Assembly (NCBI RefSeq): GCF_000732325.1
Contig: NZ_BBIW01000004.1
Span: 186,001 to 250,000 of the forward strand
Reading direction: 5' to 3'
DNA: 64,000 nucleotides
From: Paenibacillus sp. TCA20
GTDB lineage: Bacteria; Bacillota; Bacilli; Paenibacillales; Paenibacillaceae
The translations under genes and the position numbers were made by a program. The stretch's first letter is position 1; each line of letters starts with the position of its first letter. The notes below the pieces were generated by a model. The model made no database searches, was not told where the DNA came from, and saw only the letters and a program-made list of their open reading frames with translations. This document shows positions 17,314 to 27,400 of this stretch, in pieces.

Positions 17314-18297
17314 TTAGACACTGGATCTTTCAACTAATTCAAAAGGAATGACGGTCTTGGAACTAGGCGCATTGTCCTTCACTTCCACATTCCTGCTGTT
17401 ATAGAACGTGCGAAAGGCTTCTCTTCCGATCTCCTGAAGATGCTGGTCAATGGACGTGAGACCAAGTGCCTCGGAGATCGGGAGATTGTCGAAGCCGATA
17501 ATGGCAAGATCCTGGGGAATGCGAAGCCCGAGGGCTTGAGCTCTCAGGATGACTCCGGCTGCCGCTTCATCGCCAGTAACGAGCAGAGCGGTGGGGCGTT
17601 CCTTCATCTTCATGAGGGTATCAATGACACGGATACCGTCTTTAATCTCTGTGCAATCGGTGAAGATCCATTCCGGATGCAAGACTTCTCCCTGCTCATG
17701 AAGCAGGGTCTTATAAGCAAGATACCTGGCTTGGCTGCTTGCACTGTCAGGCCGCCCCACACAATAACCGATGGCCCTATGACCGTGCTGAATCAGGTAC
17801 TGTATTCCCTTTAGAAAGGCTTCATAATGATCGGTATAGACAGCCGCAATTTGCTCATTCTCTGTATACTCACAAGTAACGATGGGACCATACTTGGCGT
17901 AAGCAGCAATAGCTTCAAGCTCAAGTGCACGGGAGCAGAAGATGAGACCGTCAATCTGCTTGGTAGATAGCAGCTGAAGTGCTTTAAGCTCTTCTTGTGT
18001 CTCGTACCGAGATTGGTATAGCAGCGTTCCATAGCCGGACTTGGCAGCTTCATCCATAATGCCTGACAATATCGTTTGAAAATAGGGATGGCTGTTCGGG
18101 ACGATGACCCCGACACGATCGGTTTGACCCTTAATCAAATGCACCGCGCTTGAATTCGGCTTATATCCTTCCTTCTCCATAATGTGCTGTACTTTCTGGC
18201 GAGTTGCTTCATTGACGTATGGATGATTGTTCAGCACGCGGGACACGGTAGTTACAGATACACCGGCCAGCTTGGCAATGGATTTAATATTGGCCAT
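17314..18297 (-). CDS. LacI-family transcriptional regulator
   Basis: A 327-residue repressor. The helix-turn-helix and hinge are clear (IKSIAKLAGVSVTTVSRVLNNHPYVNEATRQKVQHIMEKEGYKPN), followed by a periplasmic-binding-protein-like effector domain (RVGVIVPNSHPYFQTILSGIMDEA to GFDNLPISEALGLTSIDQ). The ribosome binding site is AGGAGGTG. It lies downstream of the 6-phospho-beta-glucosidase gene on the same strand, separated by that gene's terminator, so it has its own promoter (TATAAT at about 18330 on the minus strand). Control of the glucosidase through the palindrome at 19978 is likely. A phosphorylated beta-glucoside or the free sugar would be the effector. Confidence 0.93.
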   Translation of the reverse strand: MANIKSIAKLAGVSVTTVSRVLNNHPYVNEATRQKVQHIMEKEGYKPNSSAVHLIKGQTDRVGVIVPNSHPYFQTILSGIMDEAAKSGYGTLLYQSRYETQEELKALQLLSTKQIDGLIFCSRALELEAIAAYAKYGPIVTCEYTENEQIAAVYTDHYEAFLKGIQYLIQHGHRAIGYCVGRPDSASSQARYLAYKTLLHEQGEVLHPEWIFTDCTEIKDGIRVIDTLMKMKERPTALLVTGDEAAAGVILRAQALGLRIPQDLAIIGFDNLPISEALGLTSIDQHLQEIGREAFRTFYNSRNVEVKDNAPSSKTVIPFELVERSSV

Positions 18298-18370
18298 CTA
18301 TATGTTTCACCTCCTGATCTAACGATATTATACCCTTGGATACGGTTTATCGCGAAATCCACAAACACAA

Positions 18371-18390
18371 AAGCCCCTCGAAAGGGGCTT
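18371..18390 (-). terminator. Intrinsic terminator of the GH1 gene
   Basis: AAGCCCCT (18371-18378) pairs with AGGGGCTT (18383-18390) across a CGAA loop. Read on the minus strand, the stem is followed by TTTTGTGTTTGT. Confidence 0.8.
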
Positions 18391-18464
18391 AATAGAAGCA
18401 AAGTTATTGTAGTACATTCAGTTCCAGTTCGAGGTAAACCCAGAATATCCTGTTGACTGTAAAA

Positions 18465-19907
<1,443 letters not shown>

Positions 19908-19977
19908 TTATGTCCTCCTTGCAAGTTATGTCTATGATTACAGCTGACCATAGCTTTTACATAAGCATCTTAAGTTA

Positions 19978-19991
19978 TGAAATGCATTTCA
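19978..19991 (-). promoter_or_regulatory. 14-bp perfect palindrome upstream of the GH1 gene
   Basis: TGAAATGCATTTCA is self-complementary and lies 74 bp upstream of the glucosidase start, just downstream of a possible minus-strand TTTACA/TATTGC promoter. Position and size fit a LacI-family operator. The centre is GC rather than the more usual CG. Confidence 0.45.
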
Positions 19992-20122
19992 GAGCAATAG
20001 TCTATTCGTGAAATTTTTGTAAACCGCCTTGTTTTTGAAGGGATGGAAGTCATTTGTGGTTAATAGATTAATATCAATTCCAGTAGTCTATCCAGTGATG
20101 ATATGAATATAAGGAGCGATCG

Positions 20123-21193
20123 ATGATGAACCCACAAGCGAAGAAATCAGACGAGGTTTGTTTCTATACGGGGACTTATTCTGCGGCAGCAGACCCTGGC
20201 ATTTATTTGGTGGCCGTGAACAAGGATAGTGGAGAGATGCGAATTGTGAACCAGGCATCGGGAATCGAGCGTCCCTCCTTCCTTGCGCTGCATCCGAATG
20301 GTGAAGTATTGTATGCGGTGAGCGAGACAGGTGAAGGGGAACTGTTTACTTATAAAATAGATCCGTCGACGAGTGAGCTGCAGCTTCTGGACCGTAAACC
20401 GACCGAAGGTGCTGACCCTTGCTATGTTTCGGTAGATCAGAGCGGCAGCTATGTGCTTGTAGCTAACTACTCAAGTGGAAGTGTCAATGTATATAAGCTG
20501 GATGAATCCTCCATTCCTGTGGAGATGTCTGCGAAGATTGAGCATGTAGGCAAGGGCTTCCGTGAAGATCGGCAGGAGGGACCGCATGCACATTCCATCG
20601 TACCGGATCCGGCAGGTGAGTATGCTATCGTGTGTGATCTTGGGCTGGATCAGATCATTGTGTACCGTATGCAGGAGGGTAAGCTGTCAACCCATTATGA
20701 GCTGAAGCTGCCTGCCGGTTCAGGTCCGAGACATTTGGTGATCCATCCCAATGAGAAATTTGCTTATGTCGTTAATGAGCTGAACAATACGGTTACGGCA
20801 CTAACCTTCAACAAGAATCGTGGAGAATTCCAGATCACGCATCATATCTCAACACGGGATGAAACGGAACAGTCAGAAAATACAGGTGCGGATATACGCA
20901 TATCCTCCTGCGGTCGTTTCCTCTATGTATCCAACCGTGGTGATGATTCAATCGCGCTGTTTCATATTAATGAGGAGAGCGGTGAGCTTACCGCAGTAGA
21001 GTGTACAGGTACAGAAGGCAAGACGCCAAGAAACTTCAATCTGCTGGAGGGCGGCTTGCTGATCGCGGCCAATCAGGACAGTGACAACCTTATTTCCTTC
21101 AAAATAGACAGTGAAAACGGGCGACTTACGCCAACTGGGTACGAGCTTGAAATCCCTGCTCCTGTTTGCATTGAACCCTGTAAGAAGGGGTAA
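20123..21193 (+). CDS. Lactonase-family beta-propeller protein (6-phosphogluconolactonase YkgB/Pgl type)
   Basis: A 356-residue cytoplasmic seven-bladed beta-propeller. Blade motifs recur (ASGIERPSFLALHPNGEVLYAVSE, GADPCYVSVDQSGSYVLVANYSSGSVNVY, GSGPRHLVIHPNEKFAYVVNELNNTV, IRISSCGRFLYVSNRGDDSI, TPRNFNLLEGGLLIAANQDSDN), matching the lactonase family that includes E. coli Pgl. The expected reaction is hydrolysis of 6-phosphogluconolactone or a similar sugar lactone. It diverges from the glucosidase gene across about 218 bp. The ribosome binding site is AAGGAGCG. No signal peptide. Confidence 0.85.
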   Translation: MMNPQAKKSDEVCFYTGTYSAAADPGIYLVAVNKDSGEMRIVNQASGIERPSFLALHPNGEVLYAVSETGEGELFTYKIDPSTSELQLLDRKPTEGADPCYVSVDQSGSYVLVANYSSGSVNVYKLDESSIPVEMSAKIEHVGKGFREDRQEGPHAHSIVPDPAGEYAIVCDLGLDQIIVYRMQEGKLSTHYELKLPAGSGPRHLVIHPNEKFAYVVNELNNTVTALTFNKNRGEFQITHHISTRDETEQSENTGADIRISSCGRFLYVSNRGDDSIALFHINEESGELTAVECTGTEGKTPRNFNLLEGGLLIAANQDSDNLISFKIDSENGRLTPTGYELEIPAPVCIEPCKKG

Positions 21194-21205
21194 CATTTAT
21201 TGGTT

Positions 21206-21248
21206 GAATCAATTTCATAACTCATTAAAGGGATGATGAAATTGATTC
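21206..21248 (+). repeat. Stem-loop repeat, copy B
   Basis: GAATCAATTTCAT (21206-21218) and ATGAAATTGATTC (21236-21248) are exact 13-base arms. The element starts 13 bases after the lactonase stop codon. The left arm and loop share 22 of 24 bases with copy A at 13284. Confidence 0.6.
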
Positions 21249-21290
21249 CCTATATAAATATGAAATGCCATGAATTATATGGTCCTTGTG

Positions 21291-21323
21291 AGGCATGATC
21301 CAGATCTGGATTATGCCTTTTTT
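21291..21323 (+). terminator. Intrinsic terminator after the lactonase gene
   Basis: AGGCATGATCCAGA pairs with TCTGGATTATGCCT, followed by TTTTTT. Confidence 0.85.
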
Positions 21324-21413
21324 GCTGTTTTCATAATTAATCTGCATAGTACAAAGTCATAAACAATATATTGTATGGGGATTTATGCTATTTTTGGGGG
21401 TGGACAGCGCAAG

Positions 21414-24400
21414 ATGCCTTTTATATTAAGGTTTAATACAACAATGAACGGAGCTATGACTTTTACAGGCAATACACTGGGGCTAAACAAGGTAACCAAT
21501 CAGAATAATCAGGGAAATACAGGCTCAATTGGAGCATTCAGCACGTTGAATACTTCGGTCCGGGTCGGTAATTTCCCGCTGGGAACAACGCTGGATTATA
21601 CCCAGAATGCATCAACTGCTATTTTGGATTTGCCTAGCGGTTCGACGGTTCTGTATGCCGAATTGATCTGGGCAGCCAGCTACAATACGGGGGGGAATAA
21701 CGTCATTGGGCAGATCGGCAACCCTGTGTTATTCACTACACCGGCAGGAACCTTCTCCGTTGCTCCTGATCCGGCGACAGCGCGGAATACCGCACCGACA
21801 GCGAATGATTATGTCAATTCGGCAAATGTAACGGCTCTTGTCCAGCAAGGGGGAGCCGGTACTTATATAACGGGGGCGGTGCCAGGGACGGTCACAGCAT
21901 CGAATAACAATGATAACTTCGCCGGATGGACGCTGGCTGTCGTGTATGAGAATCCGTTCCTCCCGTCAAGGAACATGAGCGTGTTTGTCGGTGCAGAGGT
22001 CGTGAACCAGGCGCTTGGTGCGGCGACCGCTACGATTACCGGGTTCGCTACACCTGTTACTGGTGTCGTGAGCGGAAGGCTGATGGTCAGCGCAGGAGAG
22101 GGTGATCCTCAGCTGCTAGGTGATCAGCTGAGGTTTGGACCAACAACAGCAACGCTTGTAGCCATATCAGGTCCGAACAATCCGGTCAGTAATTTTTTTG
22201 GTTCGCAGATCAACAACAATCTGGGGCTCTTGGATACAAGGGGAACGTTTGGCAGTCTAAATAGTACGCCAGGTAATGCGGTCATTGGTGCCAGACAAGG
22301 GTGGGATATAACCAATGTTGACGTATCCTCCAGACTTGTCAATTCGCAGACTTCTGCTGTCATTCAGGCCACATCCCAGGGGGATGCTTATCTTGTAAAT
22401 GGTCTCGGACTTCAAGTGGACGTGAATGCGCCATTTTTTGTATTTAATAAGAGCTCCAATGTGAGCAGTGCACTGGTTGGAGATGTGGTTCAGTATACAC
22501 TCACCGCAGGCAATACAGGTACGGCCTCTGCCAATTTGGTGCTGCTGCAGGATACATTTTCTGCTTCCGGCGTATTCGTTCCGGGCTCCTTCTCCGTGAA
22601 TGGTGTAGCACAGCCAGGTGCAGATCCAACGGTTGGGGTCAATCTGGGTACTGTGGCTCCAGGGCAGACGCTGACGATTATCTACTCGGTTCAAATTGTG
22701 TCTAGGCCGCCAGGATCAACACAGTCGAATGTAGCAAATCTCACCTACAATTTTCAAAGTCTTCCGGGCGGACCGACTTTCCAAGGGATGTCTCAATCGA
22801 ACGGAAACAGCATTTCAATCGGCAATCGGCCGCCAACGACACAGAACTATTCCCTTGTCACCAATGAGAATATTCCCGCCGGGGGTCAGGTTACAGGTAC
22901 GGATCCGGACGGAGATGCGCTGACCTTCTCACTGAATTCGGTGCCGACAAGCGGAACAGCAATCGTCAATCCCGATGGCACGTATCAATACACCCCTAAC
23001 ACAGGCTTCGTTGGGAACGACTCCTTTACCGTATTGGTCAGCGATGGCTTCGGCGGAACAGCAGTTTCAACGATTGCAGTAACGGTGCTTAATCAGCCGC
23101 CTATTGCTAATAACCTGGATGTGTCCACGACCAAGAACGTTCCTGCAACAGGTCAAGTCACAGCGACGGATCCAAATGGAGATGTGCTCACGTTCAGTCT
23201 GAATTCATTACCGTCAAACGGTACGGTTGTATTCAATCCAGACGGAACCTTCCAGTATAATCCGAACCCTGGCTTTGCGGGCAACGATTCGTTCACCTAT
23301 CTCGTCACCGATCCGAATGGAGGCACAGCCATTGGAATCGTCACGGTTCACGTTCTCAATCAGCCGCCCGTGGCACAGAACCTAAATCTGATAACGCCAG
23401 AGAATCTGTTTATTACAGGTCAGGTGATTGCGACCGATCCGGATGGGGATACAGTGACGTTTACATTAAATGCTCCGCCAGTAAATGGAACGGTAGTGGT
23501 GAATGCAGACGGAACGTTCCAGTACAATCCGAATCCTGGATTCATCGGTACAGATACCTTCACGGTGCTGGTCACTGATCCGAGCGGGGGCACTGCCATC
23601 TCTACCGTGACGATAGAGGTAATCAATCTGCCGCCGGTAACAAGTAATCTGAGTGTAGCGACAACATTAGGTGTGCCTGCAGGAGGTCAGGTTACAGCAA
23701 CCGATCCGAACGGGGATCCGCTGACCTTCACACTGCAGTCTGCTCCATCCAATGGTACAGCCGTGGTCAACCCGGATGGTACGTTCACGTACACTCCGAA
23801 TCCTGGCTTCCTTGGAGTAGATAACTTTAACGTGCTGGTAAGCGACCCGAATGGCGGGACGGCGGTTTCCGTTGTCACCGTTACGGTCACGAATCAGCCG
23901 CCAATCGTTCAGAATTTATCGTTGTCTACGTTAGGGAACACACCAGCCGGAGGTCAGGTCATTGCGACCGATCCGGATGGAAATCCACTGACATTCAGCT
24001 TGAATTCACTGCCAATGAACGGATCTGTAATTGTGAATCCGGATGGTACGTTCACGTATACGCCGAATCCTGGATTTGCTGGAGTGGATTCCTTCACCGT
24101 TCTCGTATCCGATGGCTTTGGCGGCACAGCAATTGGCACGGTAACGGTCAGTGTGCAGAATCTGCCGCCGGTAACCAGCGATGTTTCTCTATCTACACTG
24201 CAGAATCTGCCCGCCGGGGGCCAAGTCGTAGCGACCGATCCGAATGGCGATCCGCTGACCTTTTCACAGTTGTCTGCACCAGCTAATGGAACTGTGGTAG
24301 TGAATCCGGACGGAACGTTTACCTATACGCCGAATACGGGGTATGTGGGTCCAGACAGCTTCACTGTTCTTGTATCGGATGGGCTCGGCGGCACGGCCAT

Positions 24401-27400
24401 ATCCACGGTGTTCATCACGGTGATCGATCAGCCGCCGATCGGGCAGACACAAAATTTCAGCACACTGCAAAATACACCGCTGCCAGGACAGCTGCTTGCA
24501 ACCGATCCGGATGGCGATGCGCTGACCTTTACGCTCCTGTCTCCTCCGGCGAATGGAACAGCGGTCGTCAATCCTGATGGTACTTTCACGTATACTCCGG
24601 CTGCAGGATTTGTGGGTACCGATTCGTTCACAGCCCTGATCAGCGATGGCAAAGGCGGCACCGCTGTCGGTACAGCCATTATCACGGTCATCGATCAGCC
24701 GCCGGTTGCACAGGATTTGACACTCACGACAAACGTCAATACACCGGTAGCAGGGCAAATTCCAGCGACCGATCCAGATGGCGATGCGCTGACCTATACC
24801 GTATCCGTTCCACCAGCAAACGGGACAGTGGTACTAAATCCGGACGGCAGCTTCACGTATACTCCTAATTTTAATTTTGTAGGGACAGATACATTCTCGG
24901 TGCTCGTCAGTGATGGTAAGGGAGGAACTGCGACTTCCACGGTTACGATCGGTGTGCCTGTTGATGCGCCGGTAACTTCAGATGTTACTTTAAATACGAC
25001 CACGGATGTCCCGGTTGGGGGTCAAGTCATTGCCACCGATCCGCAAGGCCAAACGCTGACCTATGCTGTGCTGGTTCCGCCAGCGAATGGTACGGTGTTG
25101 CTGAATCCTGCAGATGGGACGTTTACCTATACACCAAATGCAGGCTTTATCGGGACAGATACCTTCACGGTCCGAGTTACGAATACAAGCGGCGTATTCT
25201 CAGATTCACTGGTTACGGTCAACGTCAGCAACGTTCCACCGATTGCAGGCAACCTCACGCTGGATACGTTCCAGAACATTCCGGTTGCAGGCCAGATTCC
25301 AGCAAGCGACCCTGACGGCAATCCGCTGAACTACACCTTGTCTGTACCGCCTGCACTGGGTACCGTATTGCTAAACCCGGCGGATGGTACGTTTACGTAT
25401 ACACCCAATGCAGGTGTCGTTGGTGTAGATACGTTCTCTGTGCTTGTCGATGACGGACGGGGTGGGACGGCGACTTCCGTCGTTACGGTGAATATTATTG
25501 ATCGTCCGCCTGTAACTCAGGATGTAAGTCTAAGTACACCGAACAGCATACCAGTGGCTGGCGCTGTGACCGCCACCGATCCGGACGGGGATCCGCTTAC
25601 CTTCAGTCTCAATGCTGCCCCGGTCTTTGGAACAGCTGTGGTCAACCCGGACGGTACATTCACCTATACACCCAATGCAGGTTATGTAGGACCAGACAGC
25701 TTCACCGTTCTGGTGGATGACGGGAAAGGCGGCACCGCCATCTCTACGGTGAGTATTACAGTGACCAATGCTCCGCCTGTAGCGACAGGGACGAGTGTGA
25801 CGACGCCGCAGAATACACCAGCCAATGGTGCGGTCACTGCCGTCGATCCAGAAGGTAATCCCCTGACCTTCTCACTGCTCAGTTCACCGGTGAATGGAAC
25901 AGCGGTTGTTAATGCTGACGGTACATTTAGTTATTTCCCGAATACCGGTTATGTAGGGTCGGACAGCTTCACGGTCCTTGTCAGTGATGGAGTGGGAGGC
26001 ACGGCTATTGCCTCGGTTGAAGTTACCGTCACAGACAATCCGCCAGTGACATCAGATTTGAGTCTGACAACGAATATTAACACGCCGGTAGCCGGGCAAG
26101 TGACAGCGACAGACCCAGATGGCGATCCACTAACCTTCGGCATTCTGTCACTTGCAGCAAATGGTATTGCCGAGGTGAATCCGGATGGAACGTTTATCTA
26201 TACGCCGAACACGGGTTACAGCGGCCCTGACAGCTTCACCGTGCTGGTGAGCGATGGGAAGGGCGGAACGGCAGTATCCACCGTCACGGTCCAAGTCGTC
26301 AATCGTCCGCCGGTTGTATCCAATACAACATACGGTACGGTACAGTCAGTACCGGTCTCAGGTATAGTCACGGCAAGTGACCCGGATGGCGATCCGCTGA
26401 GCTATGTGATAGATACACCTCCAGCGAGTGGAACGGTATTGCTCAATCCAGATGGTACCTTCACTTACACACCCATTCCGACCTTCTTCGGTACCGATTT
26501 CTTCACTGTAGCGGTCAGTGACGGGCGGGGTGGAATCACCTTTGGCGTAATCACGATTGATGTAGCTATTAATCCACCGGTTGTGCAGGATCTGAGCATA
26601 AGTACAGGAGGTAATACACCTGTATCTTCGCAGGTAGTGGTAACAGATCCGAACGGATTACCGATAACGGTGACGCTGCTCTCACCGCCTCTCAGTGGAA
26701 CGGTAGTGGTGAATCCAGATGGAACGTTCACTTATACGCCGGATCCCGGGTTTATCGGTACCGATAGCTTCACGGTTCAGGTGGTGAATTCAGCAGGCGG
26801 ATCGGGTGTGGGGACCGTGACGGTGACCGTGTCCAATGTGCCTCCGACCGCAGATGGTGCAAGCTTGACAACAATCCAGAATACGTCTGTGTCAGGAGCG
26901 GTGACAGCTAGTGATCCGGACGGTAATCCACTAACGTTCACCTTGAATTCGACACCTTCAAGCGGAACGGTGATCTTGAATGCGGATGGTTCATTTACGT
27001 ACACACCAAACACCGGCTTTGTCGGTGCAGATTCCTTCACCGTTCTGGTCAGTGACGGACTCGGAGGTACGGCGATTGCGCTGGTGACGATTACCGTCAC
27101 AGGTCGTCCGCCGATTACGCAGGATCAATCCATTGAAACGGGACCAAATACAAGTGTAGACGGACAGATTATTGCGTCAGATCCGGATGGAGATCCGCTG
27201 ACTTATGTCATTGGATCTCTCCCGACGAATGGCACCGTCGTACTGAATGCCGACGGCAGCTTCATCTATACCCCGAATACCGGCTTTGTAGGTACCGATT
27301 CATTTACGGTATGGGTACTGGATGGAACAGGAGGGTCTGCCGTATCCACAGTCAGTATTACGATACCGAACCTGCCGCCCATTGTATCTGACTTTGCAAC

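Noticed and set aside
21375..21413. Upstream in-frame ATG of the giant repeat protein as the true start, possibly giving a signal peptide
   Set aside because: The added residues (MGIYAIFGGGQRK) are not a signal peptide, and the GGGGGTGG site is placed for ATG 21414.
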